Shown: positions 26,778 to 36,449 of the stretch, piece by piece
Position numbering within the stretch: the first letter of the stretch is position 1
Layout: each line of letters starts with the position of its first letter
Assembly: GCF_007896845.1 (NCBI RefSeq)
Contig: NZ_VOHS01000040.1
Location: forward strand, 1 to 36,819
Reading direction: 5' to 3'
Origin: Chitinophaga pinensis
GTDB taxonomy: Bacteria; Bacteroidota; Bacteroidia; Chitinophagales; Chitinophagaceae
DNA: 36,819 bases
The notes under the pieces: model-generated
The model's database searches: none
Told to the model about the DNA's origin: nothing
The model's input: the letters and a program-made list of their open reading frames with translations, nothing else
Program-made: the position numbers and the translations under genes

Positions 26778-27733
26778 ATGACCGTAATGCAACATATCTG
26801 GATCGTTTTAGGGGTACTCTTTGTATTTCTGAACATAGCCGCCGGCCTGATCTGGGTGGAACGGAGACTGCTTGCCATGTGGCAGGACAGACTTGGTCCT
26901 AACAGGGCTGGTCCCTTAGGACTGATGATCGTGCTGGCAGATACGCTGAAACTGTTTTTTAAAGAAGACTGGATCCCTCCATTTGCAGATAAATGGGTGT
27001 TCATTCTGGCACCCGCTATTGTCGTAGCCAGTGTGTTGATGAGTTTTGTCATTATCCCTTTTGCACCGGGCATTCTGGTGGCTGATCTCAATGTAGGACT
27101 ACTATTCTTCCTCGCCATGTCCTCCCTCGGCGTGTACAGCATTGTACTCGGAGGATGGGCTTCCAATAACAAATACTCGCTGTTAGGCGCCTTAAGGGGT
27201 GCATCCCAGATGATCGCATATGAGGTCTTTATGGGCCTCTCACTGATGGGGGTAGTCATGCTGAGCCGTTCTTTCAATCTGGCCGAGATTGTCGCTGCAC
27301 AGGAAAAGGTATGGTTTATCTTCCTGCAACCGGTAGGCTTTATCATCTTTTTTATCGCCGGACTGGCAGAAACGCACCGTTTACCTTTTGATATTCCGGA
27401 ATCAGAAAGCGAACTGATGCCGGCTTCCATGCGGAGTATTCCGGTATGAAATTCGGTATGTTCTTTATCGGGGAATACCTCGGCATCACGCTGATCTCTG
27501 CCATGACGGTTACCTTATTTTTCGGTGGATGGCTGGGCCCCGCATTCCTGCCCCCTGTCGTCTGGTTCTTTCTGAAAACATTTGTATTCATCGGATTATT
27601 CATTCTGCTGAGAGCTTCATTGCCCCGGCCCAGATATGATCAGTTACTGGAATATGGCTGGAAACTGCTGTTACCTCTGGTATTGGTCAATTTATTGGTA
27701 ACAGGTGCGATCGCACTCTGGATGAAACATTAG
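26778..27733 (+). CDS. nuoH: NADH-quinone oxidoreductase subunit H (one frameshift)
   Basis: Membrane subunit that forms the quinone-channel wall at the heel of the complex. Visible motifs: WVERRLLAMWQDRLGPNRAG, QMIAYEVFMGLSLMGVVMLS and FFIAGLAETHRLPFDIPESE. The frame stops at 27449, but the conserved continuation AGFHAEYSGMKFGMFFIGEY begins one frame later and runs to 27733. A single missing A near 27417 restores ESELNAGFHAEYSGMKF, the strongly conserved E-L-x-x-G-F-x-x-E-Y-S-G-M loop. The corrected length is about 318 aa, normal for the family. It starts 6 bp after nuoG. Confidence 0.93.
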
Positions 27734-27757
27734 CAGCTAAACATAAAACCTGTAACA

Positions 27758-28272
27758 ATGATCAGTCATCTGCGCACCATGTGGTTAGTCTTTCTGCATC
27801 TCTTTCACAAAAGAGAAACTATCCAATATCCGAAGAAAAAGTAGCACTGCGTCCACGCTGGCGCGGGCGTATTGTATTGACAAAAGATCCTGATGGCGGA
27901 GAACGCTGCGTAGGTTGTTATCTCTGCGCCGCTGCATGTCCGGTGGATTGTATTGCGCTTCAGGCCACAGAAGATGAAAACGGACGGCGTTATCCGGAGT
28001 TCTTCCGTATCAATTTCTCCCGCTGTATCTTCTGTGGGTATTGCGAAGAGGCTTGTCCGACGTACGCTATACAGCTTACCCCCGATTTTGAAATGGCAGA
28101 ATACAGAAGGCAGGATCTTGTATACGAGAAAGAAGACCTGCTGATAGATAGTCAGGGGAAATATCCGGGCTACAACTTCTACAAAATGGCCGGACTCAGT
28201 GCGGGTGTAAAAGAAAAAGGTAAAGGAGAAAATGAGGAAGCACCCGTCGATATCAAAAGCTTATTACCCTAA
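27758..28272 (+). CDS. nuoI: NADH-quinone oxidoreductase subunit I (one frameshift)
   Basis: Ferredoxin-like subunit with two 4Fe-4S clusters (N6a, N6b). Motifs are CVGCYLCAAACPVDC and CIFCGYCEEACPTYA, each C-x2-C-x2-C-x3-C-P. The start at 27758 gives MISHLRTMWLVFLHLFHKRE, which matches NuoI N-termini, and runs into a stop at 27842. The continuation VALRPRWRGRIVLTKDPDGG is in the next frame. A missing G after 27832 restores IQYPEEKVALRPRWRG. The corrected length is about 171 aa. An annotation starting at 27781 would be wrong, since its first residues (MVSLSASLS) are an out-of-frame artefact. Confidence 0.93.
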
Positions 28273-28283
28273 AATGTATTGAC

Positions 28284-28802
28284 ATGCCGCTACTATTCTA
28301 TCTGTCTTCAGCGATAGCGATTATTGCCACTATTATGGTCATTACCCGTTATCACCCCATACATGCATTGCTGTATCTCGTGGTATCGTTTCTTGCTATC
28401 GCAATGGTGTTTCTTTCGTTAGGCGCTCCTTTCGCAGCAGCACTGGAAGTGATTGTTTATGCAGGTGCCATTATGGTCCTGTTCATCTTTGTGGTGATGA
28501 TGCTCAATCTGGGTAAAGAGACCGCTGCACAGGAAAAAGAGTGGCTGCGTCCCGGTGTGTGGATCGGTCCGGGAGTACTCACACTGGTATTACTCATGGA
28601 AATGACCATCCTATTGCTGGCGCCTCCGCAAAGAGCAGTTGCTATGGCAGTTGTGACACCCAGACAAGTGGCCCTTTCGCTATACGGAGAATACATTATT
28701 GCAGTTGAATTGATCGGCTTTCTATTGACAACAGGCATTGTTGGCGCTGCGCATATCGGCAAACAAAAGAAGAAAAGTCTGCACAGATTTCTACAAGCAT
28801 AA
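28284..28802 (+). CDS. nuoJ: NADH-quinone oxidoreductase subunit J
   Basis: Membrane-arm subunit with five predicted helices, e.g. LLFYLSSAIAIIATIMVITR, HALLYLVVSFLAIAMVFLSL, VIVYAGAIMVLFIFVVMMLN and IIAVELIGFLLTTGIVGAAH. The V-Y-A-G-A-I-M-V-L-F-I-F-V-V-M-M helix, with its central Glu at EVIVYAG, is typical. The frame is intact, 172 aa, with a charged C-terminus (KQKKKSLHRFLQA). It is followed by nuoK after 3 bp. Confidence 0.95.
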   Translation: MPLLFYLSSAIAIIATIMVITRYHPIHALLYLVVSFLAIAMVFLSLGAPFAAALEVIVYAGAIMVLFIFVVMMLNLGKETAAQEKEWLRPGVWIGPGVLTLVLLMEMTILLLAPPQRAVAMAVVTPRQVALSLYGEYIIAVELIGFLLTTGIVGAAHIGKQKKKSLHRFLQA

Positions 28803-28805
28803 CAT

Positions 28806-29096
28806 ATGGCACCCATCTCAGCTCATACCGTCCTGATTGTCGCCGCTATCCTGTTTATTCTTGGATTAGCGGGCGTACTCACGAGAAAGAACATCATCTT
28901 TATGCTGATTTCCATAGAGATCATGTTAAATGCCGCCGGACTCGCCTTTATTGCCGCTGGTTCCAGATGGCAGCAGCCTGACGGACAGATCATGTATCTG
29001 TTCATTCTGGCAATGGCAGCTGCGGAAGTATCTGTGGCGCTGGCCATGGTTTACAGATCCATCATCAGCATAAGACACTGGACGTGGAAGATCTGA
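28806..29096 (+). CDS. nuoK: NADH-quinone oxidoreductase subunit K
   Basis: A three-helix membrane subunit of 96 aa. Helix segments are HTVLIVAAILFILGLAGVLT, NIIFMLISIEIMLNAAGLAF and LFILAMAAAEVSVALAMVYR. The two membrane Glu residues used in the proton path (I-S-I-E-I-M-L-N and A-A-A-E-V-S-V-A) are present. The frame is intact and lies 3 bp after nuoJ and 20 bp before nuoL. Confidence 0.96.
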   Translation: MAPISAHTVLIVAAILFILGLAGVLTRKNIIFMLISIEIMLNAAGLAFIAAGSRWQQPDGQIMYLFILAMAAAEVSVALAMVYRSIISIRHWTWKI

Positions 29097-29116
29097 GAGA
29101 ATTAAAAGACTAAGCC

Positions 29117-30970
29117 ATGCAACAGTATCTGTATCTTATTCCGGCGATGCCCCTGATCGGGTTCCTGCTACTGATAACAGGTGGCGCACAGTTTCCCCGT
29201 TATGTAACAGCCATTATCGGCGCCGGCAGCATATGTGTGTCAGCGATCATTGCGATCACCATGGGCGCACAATTCCTTTTATATCCACCATCAGACGGCA
29301 TATATCATCAACAGTTATGGCACTGGTTTAATATCGGAAAGCTACATGCAGATATAGGGCTCCACCTCGATGCCATGTCTCTGGTCTTTGTCTGCATCAT
29401 CACTTTTATCGGTGCGTTGATACATATTTATTCCACCAGCTTTATGGAGCATGACAGGGACTACTCCCGCTTCTTTGCCTCCATGAACCTCTTTGTATGG
29501 GCGATGTTGCTGTTGGTGATGGCCGATAATCTTGTACTGTTATACCTCGGCTGGAAGGCGTAGGTTTATGCAGTTTTCTGTTGATCGGCTTCTGGTATGA
29601 AAGTGAATCTAACTGTATGGCAGCCCGGAAAGCATTTGTGATTACCCGTATCGGTGATACGGCTATGATCATTGGTCTGTTCCTGTTGTTCAGAGAACTG
29701 GGGACTTTGAATATCCGGGAGATCCTCGCACTCGCTCCACAACACTTTGCAAAAGGGGGTACAACTGTCACATGGATTGCTGGCTTATTACTCGCAGGAG
29801 GCATGGGTAAATCAGCACAGCTGCCATTACAAACCTGGTTGCCCGATGCAATGGCAGGCCCCTCTCCCGTCAGTGCCTTAATACATGCTGCTACAATGGT
29901 GACCGCAGGCGTCTATCTGATCGCCAGAATGCATACCATCTTTGAACTCTCTCCTGCTATCATGCACCTTACTGCCATTACCGGCGCCCTGACATTATTG
30001 ATCGCGGGCTGTAGTGCGATGGTACAGACGGATATCAAAAGAATACTGGCCTATTCAACGATCAGTCAGATCGGCTTTATGTTCCTTGCGCTGGGCGTTG
30101 GTGCATGGAGCGCTGCGATCTTCCATTTCTTCACACATGCTTTTTTTAAAGCGCTTTTATTCCTTGCCGCCGGCGCGGTGATAGAAGTCCTGCATCATGA
30201 GCATAACATTTTTAAGATGGGCGGACTGAGAAAAGATATGCCACTGATCTTCCGCACCTTTACCATCGGAGCAGCGGCGCTGGCTGCTGTACCGATGATA
30301 ACAGCCGGTTTTTTTAGTAAAGACGAAATACTCTGGTTTGCCTGGAGTGCACAGGGCGGTCATCCTTTATTATGGGTTGCCGGATTACTGGCGCATTTAT
30401 CACCGCATTCTATTCCACCCGCCTGATACTGGTTGTATTCTGGGGAGAAAAACAAACGACACCGGGCAAATTACCCGGCAGTGCCATGAATATCCCATTA
30501 GTGATACTGGCTGTCTTTTCCATCGGTGCCGGCTGGATTCATTTACCACACTGACACAGGTGCTGCCTGCAACCGTGTTAAAACCTGCGCATCCTGAAGA
30601 GATCATCTTCCAGTCCATCGCTATACTGACTACGCTGACAGGGATTATGACCGGCTACATGTTGTATTACCTCTATCCGCATACAATCAGGGAATGGAAG
30701 CAATCTGAAGGCCTGATGGCGGTAAGGAATTTCTTCTTTGCCGGCTGGCGGTTTGACCAGCTGTATGATATGCTCTTTGTAAAACCATTTGTCTATATCA
30801 CGCAGATCAGCAGAAATGATGTAACAGATAAAATCTATAGCGGTATTGCAGAGATGCACCTGCAACTTAACAGATTTCTCTCTGTATCCCAGAACGGATC
30901 ACTGCGTTGGTATGTCGCAGGCGTGCTGATAGGTATTTTATTCATCATCACTTTACAAATACTACGATGA
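29117..30970 (+). CDS. nuoL: NADH-quinone oxidoreductase subunit L (three frameshifts)
   Basis: Largest antiporter-like proton pump subunit, at the distal end of the membrane arm. The reading frame is split in four parts. The first ends at LVLLYLGWKA (29563); conserved text resumes as LIGFWYESESNCMAARKAFV and includes QTWLPDAMAGPSPVSALIHA. The next shift, near 30390, leads to GAFITAFYSTRLILVVFWGE. The last, near 30550, leads to TLTQVLPATVLKPAHPEE, ending at TGA 30968-30970. Each is restored by one missing base; the first needs a G near 29554, giving LGWEGVGLCSFLLIGFWYES. The corrected length is about 618 aa, normal. The stop overlaps the nuoM start (ATGA). Confidence 0.9.
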
Positions 30971-32437
30971 TACTCCTCTGGATGATAGTTGTATTACTGG
31001 CAGGTGGCCTTTTATGCTGGCTGTCGGGGAGACAGTCCCCCGCCTATGCCAGATGGACTGCCTTGTTGACTGTAAGTACAGATATGGTACTTGCCTGTTG
31101 CTTATGCTGGCTGTATCATGAGTTCCCGGATAAGAGTTCATGGTTCATCAATTACCAGATCAACTGGATACCGTCGATGGGGGTCAGTCTGCATGTCGCA
31201 TTGGACGGCTTTGGTATGGTACTGTTATTACTGACATTCTTCCTCGGCATCCTCGCTGTCTTATGCTCATGGAATGAAATTCAGGAAAGAGCAGGATTTT
31301 ATTATTTCAACCTCTTGTGGACACTGGCAGGTATCAGTGGCGTATTTGTGGCCATGGACCTGTTCTTATTCTATTTTTGCTGGGAAGTGATGCTGATACC
31401 GATGTATCTGCTGATCATTCTCTGGGGCGACAGCCGCCGCCGTTATGCTGCTTATAAGTTCTTTCTGTTCACGCAGGCAGGCAGTCTGCTGATGCTGTTA
31501 TCTATTCTCGCCTTATATTTCATTCACGGCCAACAAAGCGGACAATACACTTTCGATTACTTTGAGCTATTACGTACGACATTCCAATCCAATACGGCGT
31601 GGTGGATCATGGCGGGTTTCATGATCGCATTTACCATTAAGCTACCCATGATACCATTTCATAACTGGTTACCCGATGCGCATAGTGAAGCACCGACTGC
31701 AGGTAGTCTTTTACTGGCGGGTTTGTTGTTAAAGACGGGCGCTTATGGTATTGTGAGATTTGTACTACCGCTATTTCCGGAGGCGTCTGCCGCCATTGCA
31801 TGGTGGGCAATGCTATTTGGTGTAACAGGTATTATCTATGGAGCTGTGCTGGCCTTTTCGCAGACAGATATCAAGCGGCTGATTGCCTATACTTCCGTTA
31901 GTCATATGGGATTTGTGCTGTTAGGCATCTTCTCCTTCAGCGAGATTGCTATGCAGGGTGTTGTTATGCAGATGCTGACACACGGACTTAGTACAGGAGC
32001 GCTCTTTGTGATGGCAGGCATGTTAAAGGAAAGACTGCATACAAGGGATATTACAAAAATGGGCGGTTTATGGACGTCCATGCCGGCAATGGCGGAACCG
32101 CTATTTTATTTACAATGGCATCTTCCGGTTTACCTTTGCTGGGTAACTTCATCGCAGAATTCTTTATACTGCTCGGGACCTTTACAGTGAATGTGCTATT
32201 CAGCGTGCTGGCTTCCGTCGGATTGGTACTATCTGCCTTATATGGCCTGCGCTTATTACAGCGCGTATTTATGGGCGCCATTGTTGTCACCAATCCGGTA
32301 AGAGACCTCAGTACCGGGAGATGTTGATCATGGCTGCCTTAAGCGTCAGCATTGTGGCCCTTGGCCTATATCCGCAGCCTGTCATAGATACTGTACATCA
32401 TTTATCGTTCACCCTTCAGCCTTTATTACATGAATGA
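30967..32437 (+). CDS. nuoM: NADH-quinone oxidoreductase subunit M (two frameshifts)
   Basis: Antiporter-like proton pump subunit. I chose the ATG at 30967, overlapping the nuoL stop, rather than an upstream ATG at 30907 in nuoL. Motifs: FYFCWEVMLIPMYLLIILWG, IPFHNWLPDAHSEAPTAGSL, DIKRLIAYTSVSHMGFVLLG and QMLTHGLSTGALFVMAGMLK. The frame is lost in a T-run near 32103-32106 (restoring LFLFTMASSGLPLLGNFIAE) and again near 32315 (restoring REMLIMAALSVSIVALGLYP). The true stop is TGA at 32435-32437, overlapping the nuoN start at 32430. Both fit missing bases. The corrected length is about 490 aa. Confidence 0.9.
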
Positions 32438-33866
32438 ACTGCAATTATTATCGCTGCTGCCTTTCATGGTACTGGCTGTCGCTTCAGTAGTAGTTATACT
32501 ACTGATCGCATTCCGGGCGAGCCACACTGTTATACAGGTGACGGGGTTTATAATGATGTTACTTGTCGTGTTTGCCACCTGGTATGTAAAAGACACCTTA
32601 CCCAGACTTATTCCCCCACTGTTTATTGTAGATGGACAAGCCGCTCTCTTTACAGGCCTGATTATTTTAGTGTACTGGTGGTGGGTTTATTGTCCTACAT
32701 CTACTTTGAAGAACGCGAAGAGAATCCGAAGGAGTATTATATCCTTTTATTCCTTGCCACACTTGGAGGTGCTATTCTCACGATCAGTCAGCATTTCATT
32801 TCATTCTTTATCGGACTGGAATTGCTGAGTGTAAGTTTATATGCGCTGATCGCTTACTTACGCACCCGCAATCATGCGGTAGAAGCAGGCATGAAATATC
32901 TGGTGCTGGCAGCGATGTCATCAGCTTTTCTGTTGTTTGGTATGGCGCTGATTTATATGGAAACAGGTACTATGACGTTTCCCGGTATTGCGGCAAAACT
33001 GGCGGATGGTATTTCTTCGCCGCTGTTTTTGTTTGGTACCGGAGCGATGATGGTGGCAATCGGGTTTAAACTCGGACTGGTACCTTTTCATCTTTGGATA
33101 GCGGATGTGTATCAGGGGTCTCCTTCTCCCGTTACTGCTTTTATTGCCACGACTTCAAAGATCGGGGCTTTTGCTGTGTTGCTGCGCTTTGCCCAAACGG
33201 TGAATCTGCATGAGTATCCGTTGATGATAACAGTGTTTTCTGTGATTGCTATTGCTTCTATGATTATGGTAATGTGCTGGCTTTACGTCAGCAGAACCTG
33301 AAAAGACTATTAGCCTATTCTTCGATTGCCCATTTCGGATACCTGCTGGTGGCATTTCTACCCGGTAGCAAGGCGGGTACAGAAGCCACGATTTTCTATC
33401 TGGCTGCTTATTCTGTCACTTTACTGGCAGCTTTTGGCGTGATCGTACTACTATCCACCGGTGAGGAAGAAGCGGATCGTATAGAGAATTATCAGGGATT
33501 GATATGGCGAAAACCGGTGTTAGGCACTATACTGACGGTAGCGTTATTCTCGCTGGCGGGCATTCCGCTGACCGCAGGATTTCTGGCCAAGTTCATGGTC
33601 TTATCAGCCGGTGTACAACAGGCATTATGGCCCTGTTGATTGTGCTGGTATTGACAAGTGTGATTGGCTTATACTACTATCTGCGTATCATCAGCACCTT
33701 GTTCGCCAATGCTGATCGTCCGATAACGATACCGGGCCCAAGGCATCCGTTCTTTTACTTCTCTACTTATGCGGCGCTGGTGGTACTGGCGGGCGCACTT
33801 TGCTGGCTGGGGATTTTCCCGGGAATGGTGCTACAGGGGATCCGTAGTTTTTTACTCTTACATTGA
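32430..33866 (+). CDS. nuoN: NADH-quinone oxidoreductase subunit N (three frameshifts)
   Basis: Antiporter-like proton pump subunit, last gene of the operon. It begins MNELQLLSLLPFMVLAVASV and shifts near 32672 (restoring LVVLVVGLLSYIYFEE), near 33268 (restoring GNVLALRQQNLKRLLAYSSI) and near 33631 (restoring QALWPLLIVLVLTSVIGLYY). Each shift is explained by one missing G or C. Family motifs include VPFHLWIADVYQGSPSPVTA, LKRLLAYSSIAHFGYLLVAF and LFSLAGIPLTAGFLAKFMVL. The corrected length is about 479 aa, normal. It overlaps nuoM by 8 bp. Confidence 0.9.
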
Positions 33867-33893
33867 CTTAGGGTATGGGGATACAAACAGCAC

Positions 33894-33917
33894 AGCCGTC
33901 CTTTATAAAGGGCGGCT
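33894..33917. terminator. Hairpin between nuoN and the convergent SnoaL-like gene
   Basis: AGCCGTCC and GGGCGGCT form an 8-bp stem with one G-T pair and an 8-nt loop (TTTATAAA), 28 bp after the nuoN stop and 46 bp after the end of the convergent gene. There is no clear T-run on the plus side, so it is a weak or Rho-assisted bidirectional terminator at best. Confidence 0.5.
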
Positions 33918-33962
33918 GATTGCGTATATGGCCGGTTTTATTTCAGTATGTGATATTGTTCT

Positions 33963-34680
33963 TTATGATGTGCTCATAGCTGTAATAGCTTCGGTAGTAT
34001 TCCAGTGTTCTGCTATTTTACCGTTTTCGGTCCTGAACAGATCATAAATACGGCTTCGTTATCTGATTGTCTGCCTTCGCTGACTACGAGTGCGAAATTG
34101 CCTTCGCCGAGCACACGATGTATCTTGTTGTATTCAATAGCAGGCGGTGTGGTGTGATCATGTATCCAGGCACAGGAATAGTGCTGAAACCTGACCTGAT
34201 CGCAAAATAGCGGGAGCATACAGTGCTGTCGCCTTTCCTTACCAGCACATCTTCTACTGTACATTTTGCCAGTTGTTTGTTTTCTGTTGTGCGCTGATGT
34301 TCCGTGATATTTACGGAGCGGGCGTGTAGTGGTCTTATATTATCGTGCGCGGATGATATCTGAAGATTATCCCAATGTTCTACAATTCTGTCCTGTTCAA
34401 ACCTGAAAACGCTGAATCCGATCATCACTATTTCAAAATGATACTCAACATGTGCGAATACAAAGTCGCCGTCTTCCATGAGTCTGACGATACGAACAAA
34501 AGCATTTCTGGGCCATTCTTTCAGGTAGTGTTTAAACCCCTGTATGCCTTTCCCGATACGCTGATTATGTTGTACATAGTGTTGTGCATCTATATAAGTC
34601 AGCGGCGTTTTCATACCTGTGCCCAGGCTGGTCAGCAATACAGCCACTTTCTCCTTCTTTGATAGTTCTAAATTCTGCAT
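33963..34680 (-). CDS. SnoaL/NTF2-like protein with two related domains, about 239 aa (two frameshifts)
   Basis: I chose the start at 34680 (MQNLELSKKEKVAVLLTSLG), as the upstream in-frame ATG at 34752 would add unrelated residues across a dyad repeat. The first domain (residues about 6-110) shows YIDAQHYVQHNQRIGKGIQG and FSVFRFEQDRIVEHWDNLQ, typical of SnoaL-like polyketide-cyclase-fold proteins. The second starts near ENKQLAKCTVEDVLV, then in the next frame FQHYSCAWIHD and IEYNKIHRVLGEGNFALVVS, and in the third YDLFRTENGKIAEHWN, ending with TAA at 33963-33965. Frame changes at about 34190-34207 and 34046 fit missing bases in A/T-runs. Such small-molecule-fold proteins have varied or unknown substrates. 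It is convergent with nuoN. Confidence 0.8.
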
Positions 34681-35172
34681 GTGGCGGGCTATTGAATGAG
34701 CTCCGGCCAGAACCGGAGCTCTTGAAACTACAATCGGCAATCCAAAAAACACACTGTCTTTACATCATCCCTTTTACCCGTATGACCTTGATGGCAAACC
34801 AATGCCATGGCGGAACTGCTTATGATCGAAGCTCACAATAGACTATCTGGTCTTTTATGATGACTTAAAAAACAGCAGGGATGCTGTCGTATAAATAGAT
34901 CGATAAATTTAATTCTATCGAACAAATTTAGACCATGTAGTCTTTTTAACCAAAAAAATTCCTGAATAAGTGTTAGGCAGACTTTTTTATTATTTAACCA
35001 TTCATTAACAACTGCCTATTAGGTTTTTTGTATTATGCAGTCGCAAAGAGCATTGAACTTTATCAGGAAAAATCAAGTCAGGGGACTGTTCTATTTTACT
35101 AGCTAAGATCAGGCTATCAACCGAGCAATTTAAACAACTCAAACTTCTCGACAATGTAACAATACCTACGCT
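34681..35172. other. 492-bp AT-rich intergenic region between divergent genes
   Basis: No gene is supported here. It separates the minus-strand SnoaL-like gene from the plus-strand MauE-like gene and must hold their promoters. It contains the dyad at 34698-34721 and AT-rich stretches with T-runs at about 34900-35030. No perfect TTTG/TAnnTTTG pair was found by eye. Confidence 0.5.
34698..34721. promoter_or_regulatory. Perfect 9-bp dyad, operator or hairpin, upstream of SnoaL-like gene
   Basis: GAGCTCCGG, a 6-nt spacer (CCAGAA) and CCGGAGCTC form a perfect inverted repeat in otherwise AT-rich DNA, 18 bp before the chosen minus-strand start codon. It lies in the leader or promoter of that gene and could be an operator or an RNA hairpin. 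No T-run follows on either strand, so it is not a classical terminator. Confidence 0.45.
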
Positions 35173-35618
35173 ATGAAAGCCAGGGACATTATTTTGCTTG
35201 CATGCTATTTTCTGTTTACGAGCATGTTTCTTTATGCTGCAGTATCCAAATTAATGACGTTCCAGGTTTTGTGGTACAGATGCAACGTCAACCGTTCTCT
35301 GATGCATATGGTAAATTTCTGACGTGGTCTATTCCGGCAACAGAGATTCTGCTGTCATTAATGATGGTAACAACTGCCTTTCGTAAACTTGGGCTTTATC
35401 TGTCGACTTCCCTGATGATCTGTTTTACCGGTTATATTGTACTGGTACAGTTACATTACTATGGGAAGATTCCCTGTAGCTGTGGTGGCGTGATATCTAA
35501 ACTATCATGGCCTCAGCACCTGTTATTCAACTTATTTTTTGTGGCTATTGGATTTCTCGGTATCTATCTTGAACAACGTGCAGATTCATTACAACAGAAC
35601 GTACATCTAGCTAAATAA
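35173..35618 (+). CDS. MauE/DoxX-like membrane protein, about 148 aa (one frameshift)
   Basis: The start at 35173 gives MKARDIILLACYFLFTSMFL and YAAVSKLMTFQ, then the frame is lost. The continuation FVVQMQRQPFSDAYGKFLTW is one frame on, so a missing G near 35266 restores MTFQGFVVQMQRQPF. Four membrane helices are expected: DIILLACYFLFTSMFLYAAV, IPATEILLSLMMVTTAF, LSTSLMICFTGYIVLVQLHY and LLFNLFFVAIGFLGIYLEQ. GKIPCSCGGVISKLSWPQHL carries a C-S-C-G-G motif, common to MauE-like redox-associated proteins of Bacteroidota. It is likely involved in thiol or disulfide chemistry at the membrane. It is followed after 186 bp by the DUF6520 gene. An ORF call beginning at 35202 would be out of frame. Confidence 0.82.
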
Positions 35619-35804
35619 ATCTTCAGATCTAAACTCACACTATGGGACAATCTACGCTTTGTCTTGCTCCTCGCAAGGCCCCGGCAGGGTCATGTCCACC
35701 CAGAGCCGGTTAAACAGCAACATGTAGTCTATCATTAGCTTTTTTGCAGTAAGTCACACTTTTTTTTCCTGACATGTTCCTTTAAAAATCGACAATTACT
35801 TCTT

Positions 35805-36052
35805 ATGAAAAGAATCAAACTCTTATTTGCACTCACTGCGGTGTTAGCAGGTGCAGGCACCGCTATTGCTACTACCGGAAAACCTGGCGCTTCCTCTGCC
35901 GTGGAAGTAAATCGCAACTGGATTGACTGGAATGGAGACCTGTTGGTCAATGTACCAAAATCAGTAGCAGACCTCTATTGCGCTTCATCAATCGACATTT
36001 GTCTCCGGGCGCAGGACAATGTATATATCATACAAATGGATATTTACCTTGA
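35805..36052 (+). CDS. DUF6520-type small exported protein, about 82 aa (one frameshift)
   Basis: Residues 1-22 are a signal peptide (MKRIKLLFALTAVLAGAGTA). The mature part is small, with one Cys pair spaced C-x6-C (YCASSIDICLR, Cys59 and Cys66) and an aromatic stretch NRNWIDWNGD. The uninterrupted frame runs on to 36119, but a missing A at 36034-36036 restores DNVYIIQNGYLP and stop TGA at 36050-36052. That is the compact ending expected of this family, and the extra residues in the other frame are unlike it. It lies next to a MauE-like gene, a common pairing in Bacteroidota. The function is unknown; a disulfide-bearing secreted peptide is a fair inference. Confidence 0.75.
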
Positions 36053-36273
36053 GTTTGCTGTAACCATTTTCATACATCAGGGAGCTGATCATCCCCTGAT
36101 GTACCTGCATCTTCTCTAAATAATTTACAACAGTTTATTAATTGAATACAAGTATCCTGACTTGTATACTGAAAGTTTTTGCTGCATTTGCGACTTGTTT
36201 AATAATTTTTTCCATCAAAATTTCAAACATCAGTTTTATATCCGATACAGGTGCATGCCTGTGTTGTGATGAG

Positions 36274-36314
36274 ATAATGTTGCGAAGACAATGTGCTTGT
36301 TTTCGCAACATTAT
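36274..36314. terminator. 18-bp inverted repeat, possible bidirectional terminator
   Basis: Left arm 36274-36291 (ATAATGTTGCGAAGACAA), loop TGTGC, right arm 36297-36314 (TTGTTTTCGCAACATTAT). The arms pair along all 18 positions with a single G-T pair. It lies between convergent genes, as expected of a bidirectional terminator, but no clean T-run follows. Confidence 0.6.
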
Positions 36315-36426
36315 TGCTGTTTAGATAAACGGCATGCTGTTACGACTGACTTTCTGGTAATTACCTGCAACACAGGTGAGTACTTGTATTGTAGTAACCA
36401 ATGATCCATCCGTTATAAATACCATC

Positions 36427-36441
36427 GTTGCGCTACGCAAC
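36427..36441 (-). terminator. Small hairpin just after susD stop
   Basis: GTTGCG, loop CTA, and CGCAAC form a 6-bp stem 9 bp after the restored susD stop codon. On the minus strand it is followed by GATGGTATTTATAA, not a strong T-run, so it is a weak candidate. Confidence 0.35.
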
Positions 36442-36449
36442 AATGTTCC

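Larger units (their letters stand above)
36053..36449. other. 397-bp convergent intergenic region
   Basis: No gene is supported between the ends of the DUF6520 gene (plus) and susD (minus). It holds the strong inverted repeat at 36274-36314 and a smaller hairpin at 36427-36441. Short frames present here have no protein-like features. Confidence 0.55.

Noticed and set aside
26657..27430. 257-aa minus-strand frame
   Set aside because: Antisense to nuoH; it is long only because the plus-strand coding is biased in composition.
29117..33866. Programmed frameshifting or real pseudogenisation of nuoL, M and N
   Set aside because: Eight shifts in three genes all fit single missing bases with no common slippery site, and the proteins are fully conserved on both sides, so sequence error is simpler.
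35642..35713. 23-codon frame between MauE-like and DUF6520 genes
   Set aside because: No signal peptide, no start-site evidence and no likeness to a known peptide.
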